Positions 25,087 through 33,959 of a stretch of DNA of 64,000 nt are shown here, one piece after another. This DNA is from Micromonospora chokoriensis. GTDB lineage: Bacteria; Actinomycetota; Actinomycetes; Mycobacteriales; Micromonosporaceae. The DNA is taken from positions 3,348,001 to 3,412,000 of the forward strand of contig NZ_LT607409.1 of assembly GCF_900091505.1 (NCBI RefSeq), in the 5' to 3' direction. The position numbers and the translations under genes are program-made. The notes below the pieces were generated by a model. The model made no database searches. It saw only the letters and a list, made by a program, of their open reading frames with translations, and was not told the DNA's origin. Numbering within the stretch: position 1 is the first letter of the stretch; every line of letters starts with the position of its first letter.

Positions 25087-25854
25087 TCACAGGCCCTCCG
25101 CCCGGTCCTCGCCGAGCGCGGTGAGCCGGTCGCGCAGCCGGGACGCCTCCGCCGGCCGCAGCCCGGGCACCCGGGCGTCGCTCGCCGCCGCAGCCGTGTG
25201 CAACTGCACGGTGGCCAGGTCGAAGGCGCGCTCCAACGGCCCGGCGCTGACGTCGACGAACTGCATTCGCGAGTACGGAACGATGGAGAGCCGCCGGACC
25301 AGGAGCCCGTGCCGGACCAGCAGGTCGTTCTCCCGTTCGGCGTACCCCCAGGCGCGCACCGCCCGGACGATCGCGATGGCTCGCCAGCCGCCGAGCAGCG
25401 CGACGACGGCGACGGCGAGCCCGAACAACCAGTGGCCGCTGAGGGCCCAGCCCACCGCCGTCACGGCCAGCCCGATGGCGACCACGACCGCCAACCGGAT
25501 CAGCTCCACCCAGATCAGGTCGGTGGAGATCGGCTGCCAGTTGACGGTGCTCGGCCAGGGATCCAGCGGCCCCCGCCCCAACGGCGGCAGAGGAGCGGCC
25601 GGCAGGAGCCCGGGTGCGGGCAGGTCGGGTGCGCGCTGGTCGGCGTCGGGCGTCGGGCGGTGACCAGGCGGCGGCAGCGCGCCCGGCGGCAGCGGCGCGG
25701 GCCACGAGGCGTCGGGCGCGACGGGCTCCGGGCCGAGCGTGCCCGGTGCCGGGAACGCGCCGGGCGGTGGGTCGACACCGGGTGGTGCGGAGGCCGGGGT
25801 GGGCGGCCGGGACGGGGAGGTGGGGCCGGGGGAAGCCGGTGGGTCGCCGCTCAC
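25087..25854 (-). CDS. Bacterial PH-domain membrane protein, YdbS-like
   Basis: A 255-residue partner of the YdbT-like protein. The first 100 residues are almost only Pro/Ala/Gly, typical of disordered actinomycete tails. Two hydrophobic helices lie at about 118-165. One bPH2 domain follows: AERENDLLVRHGLLVRRLSIVPYSRMQFVDVSAGPLERAFDLATVQLHTAAA. GTG at 25854 overlaps the stop of the upstream small gene (GTGA), so translation is coupled. Confidence 0.85.
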   Translation of the reverse strand: MSGDPPASPGPTSPSRPPTPASAPPGVDPPPGAFPAPGTLGPEPVAPDASWPAPLPPGALPPPGHRPTPDADQRAPDLPAPGLLPAAPLPPLGRGPLDPWPSTVNWQPISTDLIWVELIRLAVVVAIGLAVTAVGWALSGHWLFGLAVAVVALLGGWRAIAIVRAVRAWGYAERENDLLVRHGLLVRRLSIVPYSRMQFVDVSAGPLERAFDLATVQLHTAAAASDARVPGLRPAEASRLRDRLTALGEDRAEGL

Positions 25855-26081
25855 GTGTCGAGCGTAGGCGATCCGGGCACCGGAGTGACGGCACGCAGGA
25901 AGCCCCGGGCGTCCAGGAAGTCACCGAGGCTGCCCCGGTGCTCGGCGCAGGCCAGCCAGGTCTTGCGCCGGTCGGCGTCGTGCAGCCGGGGATTGTTCCA
26001 CTTCAGGGCCCAGACCGCGGCGGCCCGGCAACCCCGGGCCGAACAGACCAGGGCTTCGTCGGCGGGGGAGGGGATGCTCAT
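25851..26081 (-). CDS. Small Cys/His protein, possible zinc ribbon
   Basis: A 76-residue protein with start ATG at 26081 (MSIPSPADEALVCSARGCRAAAVWALKWNNPRLHDADRR). Cys13 and Cys18, followed by ACAEH near residue 47, give a C-x4-C ... C-x2-H pattern that could bind zinc. This short family is common in actinomycetes; no function is known to me. A longer frame runs upstream to 26255 but has no protein-like character, so the shorter start is used. It leads the YdbS/YdbT operon with a four-base overlap. Confidence 0.72.
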   Translation of the reverse strand: MSIPSPADEALVCSARGCRAAAVWALKWNNPRLHDADRRKTWLACAEHRGSLGDFLDARGFLRAVTPVPGSPTLDT

Positions 26082-26321
26082 CCCGGCCAGTCTAGGGCGC
26101 GGGACGGGAAGTTTGAGCGCCGGGCGACCACGGGGGGAGCCGCCCGGCGACGGGATGAATCGTACACGCGGCGGGCCGATCCGTGCACACCCGCGTTGCG
26201 CGGTTCGGCCGCCGGGGACGGCGCGGCGAAAATCGGGTTCTCCCCACCTCGACACTCAGCAAGGCATGCGAGTCTTGATACCGCACCAGCCGCGACGACC
26301 GAATGATGCTGTGGAGGACCG

Positions 26322-27428
26322 GTGGCCCAGCCGACCATGCCCGACGCCCCGACGCCGAACGGGGCGGCACCACAGACGCCCGCGCCGGTGACCACACCCG
26401 CGCAGGACGCCACCCTGCTGGAGAAGGCGCTGTTCGAGATCAAACGCGTGATCGTCGGGCAGGACCGGATGGTCGAGCGGATGTTCGTCGCGCTGCTCGC
26501 CCGTGGTCACTGCCTGCTCGAAGGGGTGCCCGGGGTCGCCAAGACCCTGGCCGTGGAGACCCTCGCCACCGTCGTCGGCGGGTCCTTCGCCCGCGTGCAG
26601 TTCACCCCGGACCTGGTGCCGGCCGACATCATGGGCACCCGGATCTACCGGCAGTCGAGCGAGAAGTTCGACGTCGAGCTGGGCCCGGTCTTCGTCAACT
26701 TCCTGCTCGCCGACGAAATCAACCGGGCCCCGGCGAAGGTGCAGTCCGCGCTGCTCGAGGTGATGAGCGAGCGGCAGGTGTCCATCGGTGGGGAGAGCCA
26801 CCGGGTGCCCGACCCGTTCCTGGTCATGGCCACCCAGAACCCGATCGAGCAGGAGGGCGTCTACCCGCTGCCGGAGGCGCAGCGCGACCGGTTCCTCATG
26901 AAGATCGTGGTGGGTTACCCGACCGACGCGGAGGAACGGGAGATCGTCTACCGGATGGGCGTGGCACCGCCGGAGCCGGTCGCGGTGTTCGACACCCCGG
27001 AGCTGATGGCCCTGCAACGCAAGGCCGACCAGGTCTTCGTGCACAACGCCCTGGTCGACTACGCGGTGCGGCTGGTGTTGGCCACCCGCGCCCCGGCCGA
27101 GCACGGCATGCCCGACGTCGCGCAGTTGATCCAGTACGGTGCCAGCCCGCGCGCCTCCCTGGGCCTGGTCCGGGCCACCCGCGCGTTGGCGCTGCTGCGG
27201 GGGCGCGACTACGCGTTGCCGCAGGACGTGCAGGACATCGCGCCGGACATCCTGCGGCACCGGTTGGTGCTCAGCTACGACGCGCTCGCCGACGACGTGC
27301 CCGCCGACCACATCGTGCACCGGGTGATGTCGACGATTCCCCTGCCGGCTGTCGCGCCCCGGCAGCAGGCCACCCCGACGTCGAGCGTGCCCCCGCCGGG
27401 CGCCGGCTGGCCCGGGCAGCGCCCGTGA
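26322..27428 (+). CDS. MoxR-family AAA+ ATPase
   Basis: A 368-residue chaperone-like ATPase. Walker A GVPGVAKT at residues 68-75, Walker B with D131-E132 (LLADEINRAP), sensor 1 MATQNPIEQEG, arginine finger region EAQRDRFLMK. MoxR proteins act with VWA and DUF58 proteins to mature or activate other complexes by inserting cofactors or metals; the client here is unknown. GTG at 26322 follows GGAGGACCG. First gene of a three-gene operon, its stop overlapping the DUF58 start (GTGA). Confidence 0.92.
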   Translation: MAQPTMPDAPTPNGAAPQTPAPVTTPAQDATLLEKALFEIKRVIVGQDRMVERMFVALLARGHCLLEGVPGVAKTLAVETLATVVGGSFARVQFTPDLVPADIMGTRIYRQSSEKFDVELGPVFVNFLLADEINRAPAKVQSALLEVMSERQVSIGGESHRVPDPFLVMATQNPIEQEGVYPLPEAQRDRFLMKIVVGYPTDAEEREIVYRMGVAPPEPVAVFDTPELMALQRKADQVFVHNALVDYAVRLVLATRAPAEHGMPDVAQLIQYGASPRASLGLVRATRALALLRGRDYALPQDVQDIAPDILRHRLVLSYDALADDVPADHIVHRVMSTIPLPAVAPRQQATPTSSVPPPGAGWPGQRP

Positions 27429-28408
27429 CCTCACCCACCCCTCGTCCCGCCCCCCTCGCCGACCGGAGTGAGGCCGTGCTGTCCCGGCTTCAACTGCTGG
27501 TCACCCGCAAGCTCGACGGTCTGCTGCAGGGCGACTACGCCGGTCTGCTCCCCGGGCCGGGCAGCGAGGCGGGGGAGTCCCGGGAGTACCGCCCCGGCGA
27601 CGACGTGCGCCGGATGGACTGGCCGGTCACCGCCCGGACCACCACCCCGCACGTGCGGCGTACGGTGGCCGACCGGGAGTTGGAGACCTGGCTGGCGCTG
27701 GACCTCTCCGCCAGCCTGGACTTCGGCACCGGGCAGTGGCTCAAACGCGAGGTGGTGGTCGCCGCGGCGGCGGCCATCACCCACCTGACCGTACGCGGTG
27801 GCAACCGGATCGGCGCCGTGATCGGCACCGGTGGCGGCGCTCCCGTGCCGGCCCGACGCCGGCGGAGCGCACCGCCGCCGGCCGGGCCGGGAGTGCTCAC
27901 CCGTCTGCCGGCCCGCTCGGGTCGCAAGGAGGCGCAGGGTCTGCTGCGTACCGTCGCCGGCACCACCATCCAACCCGGCCGTGGTGACCTGGGTGCCCTG
28001 ATCGAGATGCTCAACCGCCCGCCTCGACGGCGCGGGGTGGTAGTGGTGGTCTCGGACTTCCTCGCGCCGCCCGAGCAGTGGGCCCGGCCGTTGCGCAAAC
28101 TGCGGGTCCGCCACGACGTGCTGGCGATCGAGGTGGTCGACCCGCGTGAGCTGGAACTGCCCGACGTGGGCGTGCTGCCCGTGGTCGACCCGGAGAGCGG
28201 CGAGCTGCACGAGGTGCAGACCGGCGACCCTCGGCTGCGGCAGCGCTACGCCGACGCCGCCGCCGCCCAACGCGCCACGATCGCCGCCGCCCTGCGCGGC
28301 GCCGGCGCGGCCCACCTGCGCCTGCGTACCGACCGAGACTGGCTGCTGGACATGGTGCGATTCGTGGCCGCGCAGCGGCACGCCCGCACCAGGGGGACGA
28401 CACGATGA
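27425..28408 (+). CDS. DUF58 protein
   Basis: A 327-residue protein with the DUF58 signature ESREYRPGDDVRRMDWPVTART near residues 56-77 and a VWA-like core: LALDLSASLDFG (MIDAS-like DxSxS) and VVVVVSDFLAPPEQW. An Arg/Pro/Gly-rich loop interrupts it at about residues 138-175. It is the usual middle partner in MoxR operons. GTG at 27425 overlaps the moxR stop; its own stop overlaps the next start (ATGA). Confidence 0.9.
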   Translation: MTSPTPRPAPLADRSEAVLSRLQLLVTRKLDGLLQGDYAGLLPGPGSEAGESREYRPGDDVRRMDWPVTARTTTPHVRRTVADRELETWLALDLSASLDFGTGQWLKREVVVAAAAAITHLTVRGGNRIGAVIGTGGGAPVPARRRRSAPPPAGPGVLTRLPARSGRKEAQGLLRTVAGTTIQPGRGDLGALIEMLNRPPRRRGVVVVVSDFLAPPEQWARPLRKLRVRHDVLAIEVVDPRELELPDVGVLPVVDPESGELHEVQTGDPRLRQRYADAAAAQRATIAAALRGAGAAHLRLRTDRDWLLDMVRFVAAQRHARTRGTTR

Positions 28409-29355
28409 TCCGTTTCATGCAACCGTGGTGGCTGCTGGCCGTGCTGCCGGTGCTCGCGCTCGCCGCGTTCTACATCTGGCGGCAGCTGCACCGCCGGGCG
28501 TACGCGATGCGGTTCACCAACGTGGACCTGCTGCGGACGGTGGCGCCGAAGGGGCTGGGCTGGCGTCGGCACGTCCCGGCGACCGCGTTCCTGCTCTGCC
28601 TGCTGGTGCTGGCCACCGCGTTGGCCCGGCCGGCGGTGGACACCAAGGAGCCGCTGGAGCGGGCCACCGTGATGCTCGCCATCGACGTGTCGTTGTCGAT
28701 GCAGGCCGACGACGTGGCGCCGAACCGGTTGGAGGCGGCCCAGGAGGCGGCCAAGCAGTTCGTCGGGGAGCTGCCGGAGAGCTACAACCTGGGCCTGGTG
28801 TCGTTCGCCAAGGCGGCGAACGTGCTGGTGCCGCCGGGTAAGGACCGGGACGCGGTGACGAGTGCCATCGACGGGCTGGTGCTGGCCGAGGCGACGGCGA
28901 CCGGCGAGGCGGTGTTCACCTGCCTGGAGGCGATCCGATCGGTGCCGGCCGACGGCGCGGCGGGCATCCCGCCGGCCCGGATCGTGCTGCTCTCGGACGG
29001 TTTCCGCACCTCCGGGCGTGCGGTGGAGGAGGCGGCGGCAGCCGCGCAGGCCGCCAACGTCCCGGTCTCCACCATCGCGTTCGGCACCGACACCGGTCAG
29101 GTCGACATCGGCGGGCAGTTGCAGCGGGTGCCGGTGGACCGGTTGGCGCTCGCCGACCTGGCCGAGACCACCGAGGGCTACTTCTACGAGGCGGCGACGG
29201 TGAGTGAGCTGAAGCAGGTCTACCAGGACATGGGCAGCTCGATCGGGTTCCGCACGGAGCCGCGCGAGGTGACCCAGTGGTACGCGGGGATAGCGCTGCT
29301 GCTGGCGCTCTGCGCCGGTGCCCTCAGCCTGCTCTGGTCGTCCCGGATGCTCTGA
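28405..29355 (+). CDS. VWA-domain membrane protein, BatA-like
   Basis: A 316-residue protein with N-terminal helices at about residues 7-25 and 58-78, a VWA domain with the metal-ion-dependent adhesion site VMLAIDVSLSMQADDV, a MIDAS Thr in ATATGEAVFT, VLLSDGFRTSG, and a C-terminal helix at about 294-312. In Bat-type systems such proteins anchor MoxR activity at the membrane. Last gene of the operon; a hairpin at 29383-29409 follows. Confidence 0.9.
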   Translation: MIRFMQPWWLLAVLPVLALAAFYIWRQLHRRAYAMRFTNVDLLRTVAPKGLGWRRHVPATAFLLCLLVLATALARPAVDTKEPLERATVMLAIDVSLSMQADDVAPNRLEAAQEAAKQFVGELPESYNLGLVSFAKAANVLVPPGKDRDAVTSAIDGLVLAEATATGEAVFTCLEAIRSVPADGAAGIPPARIVLLSDGFRTSGRAVEEAAAAAQAANVPVSTIAFGTDTGQVDIGGQLQRVPVDRLALADLAETTEGYFYEAATVSELKQVYQDMGSSIGFRTEPREVTQWYAGIALLLALCAGALSLLWSSRML

Positions 29356-29396
29356 GCGGTGGGCTGGCGGCGGGCAGCGGTGGGCCGGCGGCGGGC
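29355..29396. repeat. 21-bp tandem duplication
   Basis: AGCGGTGGGCTGGCGGCGGGC is followed by the same unit with one change (T to C at the 11th base). It starts at the last base of the VWA stop codon and overlaps the terminator. Confidence 0.85.
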
Positions 29397-29409
29397 AGCG
29401 CCGCCGGCC
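29383..29409. terminator. Hairpin after MoxR operon
   Basis: GGCCGGCGGCG (29383-29393) pairs with CGCCGCCGGCC (29399-29409), 11 bp with a 5-base loop. It lies between the VWA gene and the convergent small gene at 29446. Confidence 0.8.
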
Positions 29410-29445
29410 GTCCGTAGCGGACGACCGACACGAGTGAACAGCCGG

Positions 29446-29532
29446 TCAGTGACCGCCGCCGGCCAGGACGAAGACGACGGCCACCCAGACGGCGGCGAGG
29501 GTGAAGCCCAGCGGGGCGACGTAGCGGCTCAT
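29446..29532 (-). CDS. 28-residue single-pass membrane peptide
   Basis: ATG at 29532 gives MSRYVAPLGFTLAAVWVAV ending VFVLAGGGH: a short positive N-terminus, one clean transmembrane helix and a Gly-Gly-Gly-His end. CCGGAG sits 8 bases upstream of ATG. The frame is open further upstream (to 29661) but that part has no helix-like character. Small proteins of this shape often tune larger membrane complexes; no partner is evident. It is convergent with the MoxR operon. Confidence 0.6.
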   Translation of the reverse strand: MSRYVAPLGFTLAAVWVAVVFVLAGGGH

Positions 29533-29723
29533 GGACGGCTCCGGGTGGCGGCAGGACGGTCCGCGATGCGGGGGCGGACCGCAGGGGGTGGGGACGCGCA
29601 CACGAAGTCGTGACCGGGCAGCTCCCGGCGACCACCCGGAGTCGGGCGGCGCGGCACACACCTCGGCGTGGACCGAGGTGGTCGGGAGCGAAGCGGGGTC
29701 AGCTCACCGGACTGAGTCGTGGC

Positions 29724-30956
29724 TCAGCGGGACTGACCATCGGCCCGGCCACGACTGGGAGGATCGCTATCTCGCACAGCGATCACCTCCTGCAAGTCGG
29801 GCCGGCCGGAACGTCGATGATCGTACACCGGCGACGCCGCCGGGGCGTACTCGGCCGACCGGCCAGAAACCCCTCCACCACCCGGGCGTCGCGGTGCCCG
29901 TGGTCGGCCGGTCCGCACCACGGTCACCAGCACCGCGGCCAGCAGCGGAAGCCAGCCGAACCGCGCCAACACCCAGCCCGTGCTGTCCGGTGCGGTGTGC
30001 AGCCCCGGCAGGGTCAGCCCGCCGCGCGCGGTGAGCGCGGTCACCGTCACCAGGACCGGCTGATGCCACAGGTAGATCCGGACCGCCTGCCGGTTCACCC
30101 TTGACACCGCTCGGCCCGGTAGCGGCCGGGTCAGCAGCCGCTCCAGCGTCGGCCGCTCCAGCAGACCCAACCCGACCTGGGTGACCGCCAGCGCCACCGC
30201 CAGCAGCGACGGCGGGTTCAGGTTGGACACCCCGGCCCCGGGCACCCCGACCGCGCTCACCGGATATCCCAGCGCCAGCAACGCCCCGAGCGCGGCGGCC
30301 CCACCCGCCGCCAGCGTGCCGGCCACCCGCCCGTCGCCCAACCGCCCGTCGGCGTGCGCCACCCCGAGCAGGTACGGCACCGACCAGGCCGCCAGCACGG
30401 TGACCGGTGGCAGGTCGGTGCCGGCCGGTAGCAGGCGCACGGCCAGGTCGACCGCCGCGACCACCGCCACCGCCGGGGCGACGACCCGGGCCACCCCCCA
30501 ACGTTGTACGGCGGCGCGCAGTGGGCTGGTCACCGCCACCAGGAACACCAGCGGCACCAGAAACCACAGTGGACTGACCGCGAGTCGGAGCGCGACGGAG
30601 AGCATGTCGTCCGAGGTCCCGGCGACGGTGGCGGCGAGCAGCACCGCCGCGCCCACCCCGAGCAGCGCCACCGTCGGCAACAGCAGCCGGCGCAGCCGAC
30701 GGGCCAGCCAGCCGCCCGCGCGTCCCCGATGGCTCGCCAACGACCGGGTCGACCCGAAACCGGCGGTGAAGAAGAACAGCCCGAGCGTCTGCAACACCCA
30801 GGTCACCGGGGCCAGGCCGGGTAGGGCCGTCAGAGGGCTGGCCTGGTGCAGCCCACCGTCATCGGTCAGCACCAGTCCGGTCACCAACCAGTGCCCCAGC
30901 ACCACCCCGCCGATCGCGTACGCCCGCAACGCGTCGACGGCACGGTCCCGGCTCAC
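29724..30956 (-). CDS. Acyltransferase 3 family membrane protein
   Basis: A 410-residue protein with about ten transmembrane segments up to residue 350. The family's N-terminal RDRAVDALRAYAIGGVVLGHWLV carries the conserved Arg and His. A later YLWHQPVLVTV also fits acyltransferase 3 proteins, which O-acylate envelope sugars or antibiotics. The C-terminal 60 residues are polar and Arg/Ser-rich. Start ATG at 30956 overlaps the stop of the upstream hydrolase gene by four bases, so the pair is a unit. Confidence 0.87.
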   Translation of the reverse strand: MSRDRAVDALRAYAIGGVVLGHWLVTGLVLTDDGGLHQASPLTALPGLAPVTWVLQTLGLFFFTAGFGSTRSLASHRGRAGGWLARRLRRLLLPTVALLGVGAAVLLAATVAGTSDDMLSVALRLAVSPLWFLVPLVFLVAVTSPLRAAVQRWGVARVVAPAVAVVAAVDLAVRLLPAGTDLPPVTVLAAWSVPYLLGVAHADGRLGDGRVAGTLAAGGAAALGALLALGYPVSAVGVPGAGVSNLNPPSLLAVALAVTQVGLGLLERPTLERLLTRPLPGRAVSRVNRQAVRIYLWHQPVLVTVTALTARGGLTLPGLHTAPDSTGWVLARFGWLPLLAAVLVTVVRTGRPRAPRRPGGGGVSGRSAEYAPAASPVYDHRRSGRPDLQEVIAVRDSDPPSRGRADGQSR

Positions 30957-31879
30957 CGGGCGTCCCCGCCCCGACCGGCAACGGTGCCGAGCACCCCCGC
31001 GTCGGAGCCGCCGAGCACCACCGTCGCCGCCGCGACCAGCGTGGCGCTGCCGGACACGAGGTAACCGTCGTGCCCGGCCACCCCGCCCACCGGCAGGGGG
31101 CGCGCGCCGAACGCCTCGTCACCCGGACGGCGGCCGAAACCCAGGCCGAGCAGTCGCACCGACGGCACCCGGCGGATCCAGTCGGTCGGCGCCTCCGCCG
31201 CCCAGAACCGCCGCCGACCGGGCAGATCGTCCGCGTGCTGCACCCCGGCACCGACACCGCCGAGGGTGACCACATCGGTGACCTGGGCGGGGGCGTCGGC
31301 CGCCGCCAGCGACACCACCAGCGCCCCGTAGCTGTGCCCGACCAGCGTGATCGTCGCCGCCGGACGTCGAGCGGCCAGTTTCCGCAGCAGCACGACCAAC
31401 CCGGCCGCGCCGCGCCGGGCGCTGCCGCCACCGGCGGCGGTCAGCACCCCGTCCGGCGGGTCGTAACCCAGCCAGGCCAGCACCGCCACCCGCGCCGTCG
31501 GCGCGGTCGCCACCAGCTCCCGGTAGAGCCGCCCGGCCTGCACCGCCGGCGCGCGGCGAGCCACCCCGCCCAACCCCCTGTCGAAGTCGGCCAGGGTGCT
31601 CCCCACCCCCGGCACCAGCACCGCGATCCGATCCGCGCCGGCCAGGTCGCCGAACACCTCCACCGCGCGGCCGTCGCCACGCGTGTCGAACGTCAAGAAC
31701 CGGCGTCCGTCGGCCGCCCAGTCCGCGTACGGGGGGCCGGCCGCGCGCATCGCCGCCGCCGTGACGGGGTACGCCTCGACGAACCCCGCCGCCGCGACCG
31801 GCTCGGGTCGGGTCGGCAGGACCAGGTTCACGCCCAGCAGCGCGGCCACCGCCACCCGACCGGCACCTCGTCGTCGCAT
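30953..31879 (-). CDS. Exported alpha/beta hydrolase, DUF1023-like
   Basis: A 308-residue protein with an N-terminal signal-like stretch (VAVAALLGVNLVLPTRPEPVAAA) and the nucleophile elbow TLVGHSYGALVVSLAA (GHSYG, Ser near residue 177). DRIAVLVPGVGSTLADFDRG corresponds to the oxyanion-hole region, and GHDGYLVSGSATL near the C-terminus could supply the catalytic His. The family is typical of actinomycetes; the substrate is unknown. Possibly it acts on the product of the coupled acyltransferase as an esterase, by context only. Confidence 0.83.
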   Translation of the reverse strand: MRRRGAGRVAVAALLGVNLVLPTRPEPVAAAGFVEAYPVTAAAMRAAGPPYADWAADGRRFLTFDTRGDGRAVEVFGDLAGADRIAVLVPGVGSTLADFDRGLGGVARRAPAVQAGRLYRELVATAPTARVAVLAWLGYDPPDGVLTAAGGGSARRGAAGLVVLLRKLAARRPAATITLVGHSYGALVVSLAAADAPAQVTDVVTLGGVGAGVQHADDLPGRRRFWAAEAPTDWIRRVPSVRLLGLGFGRRPGDEAFGARPLPVGGVAGHDGYLVSGSATLVAAATVVLGGSDAGVLGTVAGRGGDAR

Positions 31880-31883
31880 CAGT

Positions 31884-31913
31884 TCTCCCTCCGGAATGTC
31901 GTCCGGAGGGAGA
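31884..31913 (-). promoter_or_regulatory. Hairpin in the leader of the hydrolase gene
   Basis: TCTCCCTCCGG (31884-31894) pairs with CCGGAGGGAGA (31903-31913), five bases before the start codon. It contains the only GGAG-like ribosome binding sequence, so folding could hide it. Confidence 0.6.
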
Positions 31914-31943
31914 GTGCGTGCACGGCCGGCGCTCGGTCGTCAT

Positions 31944-31976
31944 CCCGGGGAGCCGTCTGTGGACTGGCTCCCCGGG
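31944..31976 (-). terminator. Terminator of the two-component operon
   Basis: CCCGGGGAGCC (31944-31954) pairs with GGCTCCCCGGG (31966-31976), one base past the regulator stop. Confidence 0.85.
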
Positions 31977-31977
31977 G

Positions 31978-32640
31978 CTACTCCCCGGCGGCCACCAGAC
32001 CCGTCTCGTACGCCAGCACCACCGCCTGGGCCCGGTCGCGCAGCCCCAGCTTCGCCAGGATCCGCCCGACGTGCGTCTTCACCGTCTGTTCGGCCACCAC
32101 CAGGTCGGCGGCGATCTCCGTGTTGTTGCGGCCCCGGGCGATCAACCGCAGCACCTCGGTCTCGCGCGGAGTGAGCCCGGCCAGGTCGGTGGGGCGCGGA
32201 CGGCGGCGCTCCGGTCGGGCCGCGAACTCGGCGATCAACCGGCGGGTCACCGCCGGGGCGAGCAGCGCGTCCCCGGCCGCCACCACCCGCACCGCCTGCA
32301 CCAGATCGGCCGCCGGAGCGTCCTTGAGCAGGAACCCGCTGGCCCCGGCGCGCAGCGCCTCGTACACGTAGTCGTCCAGGTCGAACGTGGTGAGGATGAG
32401 CACCCGGGGTCGCTGCGCCGAGCGGTCACCGAGCAGCTTGCGGGTGGCCTCCAGCCCGTCCATGACCGGCATCCGCACGTCCATCAGCACCACGTCCGGG
32501 TCGAGGTGGCGGGCGGCGGTGACGGCCTGCGCGCCGTCGGCGGCGTCCCCCACCACCAGCAGGTCCGGTTGGGCGGCGAGCAGCGCGCCGAAACCCTGTC
32601 GAACCATCGCCTGGTCGTCGGCGATCAACACCCGGATCAT
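31978..32640 (-). CDS. Two-component response regulator, LuxR family
   Basis: A 220-residue regulator. Receiver domain residues 1-120 with D8-D9, phospho-acceptor D54 (VVLMDVRMPVMDG) and K106 (GFLLKDAP). LuxR HTH at about 155-205 (LTPRETEVLRLIARGRNNTEIAADLVVAEQTVKTHVGRILAKL). ATG at 32640 overlaps the kinase stop (ATGA). A longer frame upstream only reads through the kinase gene. It probably controls its own operon and other genes; targets are unknown. Confidence 0.94.
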   Translation of the reverse strand: MIRVLIADDQAMVRQGFGALLAAQPDLLVVGDAADGAQAVTAARHLDPDVVLMDVRMPVMDGLEATRKLLGDRSAQRPRVLILTTFDLDDYVYEALRAGASGFLLKDAPAADLVQAVRVVAAGDALLAPAVTRRLIAEFAARPERRRPRPTDLAGLTPRETEVLRLIARGRNNTEIAADLVVAEQTVKTHVGRILAKLGLRDRAQAVVLAYETGLVAAGE

Positions 32641-33908
32641 CGGTCCCCGCTCTCCGCGTCGTACGGCAACTCGGCTGCCACCGCGTAACCTCCGTCGGGC
32701 AGCGGCCCGGCGGTGAACGTACCGCCCAGTGAGGTGGCCCGCTCCCGCATACCGGTCAGACCGTGTCCGGGATCGCCGGCGGCAGTCGGCGGGGCGTCGG
32801 CCGGGGAGTTCTCGACGCGTACCGTCAGACCGCAAGGACCGACGCGGACGGTGACCCGCACCGCGGCGCCGGGCGCGTGCCGGGCCGCGTTGGCCAGCCC
32901 TTCCTGCACGATGCGGTAGGCAGCCAGCCCGACCGGCGCGGGCACCCGCCCGTCGTCCGCCGGCCCGGCGTCCACTGTGACCGGCAGCCCGGCCCGGCGT
33001 GCCGTGTCGACCATCGTGCCCAGGTCGGTCAGGTCCGGCTGCGGCGCGGTCTCCGGCCCGGTCGTCTCGCTGCGCAGCACCCCCAACAGTCGCCGCATGT
33101 CGGTCAGCGCGTCGCGGGCCGAGGCGGCGATGGCCACGAACTCGTCAGCCGTCGGGGCCGGCACGCCCGTCAGCCGGTACGGGGCCGTCTCCGCCTGCAC
33201 CGCGATCAGCGACATGTGGTGGGCCACCACGTCGTGCATCTCCCGGGCGATCCGGGTGCGTTCCTCCAGCACCGCCCGGCGTTCCTGCTCCCGCTCGTTG
33301 CGCTCGGTCTGCACGGCCAGCTCCCGGCGGGACAGCCGGTTGCGCCGGATCAGGTCCCCGACGATCGCCAACGCGCCGATCAGCAGCAGGACAGGCACCC
33401 GGTTGTCGGGGTGGACCAGCGTGAACACCGGCACCGTGCTGATCGCCACCACCCAGGCCAGCACCGGCCGGTCGACCCGCGTGACGACCACCGCCAGCAC
33501 CGCCACCGACCCGAGCGCCAGCGGTGGTGTCCACGGCCAGGACCGGTCGGCGGGCGCGTTGAACGTGCAGGTCAGCAGGGCCAGCACCGTCAGCCGCCAC
33601 GCCAGCAGCGGACGCCGGGGCAGCGCCAGCAGTGGCGCCACGGTCATCGCCGAGAACAGCAGCGCGACCGGCAGCGGCAGGCCCCACTCGCTCTCCACGG
33701 TCAACGTGATCAGGAAGAGGCCGAGGGCGGCCAGCAGGCCGACCGGGGCGGCGTACCGGGCCGGGCCGGGCCACCGCGCCAACAGGTGCCGACCGGGCGG
33801 GGCGTCGCGGCCCCACAGGGTCTGCCGGAGGCCTACGAGGGCCAGGGTGATCGGTCGCCGGTTCACCACCCGGAGGCTACGTGCCGACCTCGCCACGAGG
33901 CGTGCCAC
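32637..33908 (-). CDS. Sensor histidine kinase, HisKA_3 type
   Basis: A 423-residue membrane kinase. Four to five hydrophobic segments lie between residues 52 and 185 with only short loops, so it probably senses a membrane or intramembrane signal. The phospho-acceptor is in RIAREMHDVVAHHMSLIAVQAE (His225). ATPase boxes: AAYRIVQEGLANAARHAPGA and GHGLTGMRERATSLGG; the usual DDGRG box is reduced (VRVENSPAD). GTG at 33908 has no strong ribosome binding site; GTG near 33866 (VNRRPITLAL) is an alternative. It is divergent from fabG. Confidence 0.9.
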   Translation of the reverse strand: MARLVARSARSLRVVNRRPITLALVGLRQTLWGRDAPPGRHLLARWPGPARYAAPVGLLAALGLFLITLTVESEWGLPLPVALLFSAMTVAPLLALPRRPLLAWRLTVLALLTCTFNAPADRSWPWTPPLALGSVAVLAVVVTRVDRPVLAWVVAISTVPVFTLVHPDNRVPVLLLIGALAIVGDLIRRNRLSRRELAVQTERNEREQERRAVLEERTRIAREMHDVVAHHMSLIAVQAETAPYRLTGVPAPTADEFVAIAASARDALTDMRRLLGVLRSETTGPETAPQPDLTDLGTMVDTARRAGLPVTVDAGPADDGRVPAPVGLAAYRIVQEGLANAARHAPGAAVRVTVRVGPCGLTVRVENSPADAPPTAAGDPGHGLTGMRERATSLGGTFTAGPLPDGGYAVAAELPYDAESGDR

Positions 33909-33959
33909 CAGGGGTTGATCCCGGTGTCGTACCCCGGTGTGACACGCGACTCCCGTTAG

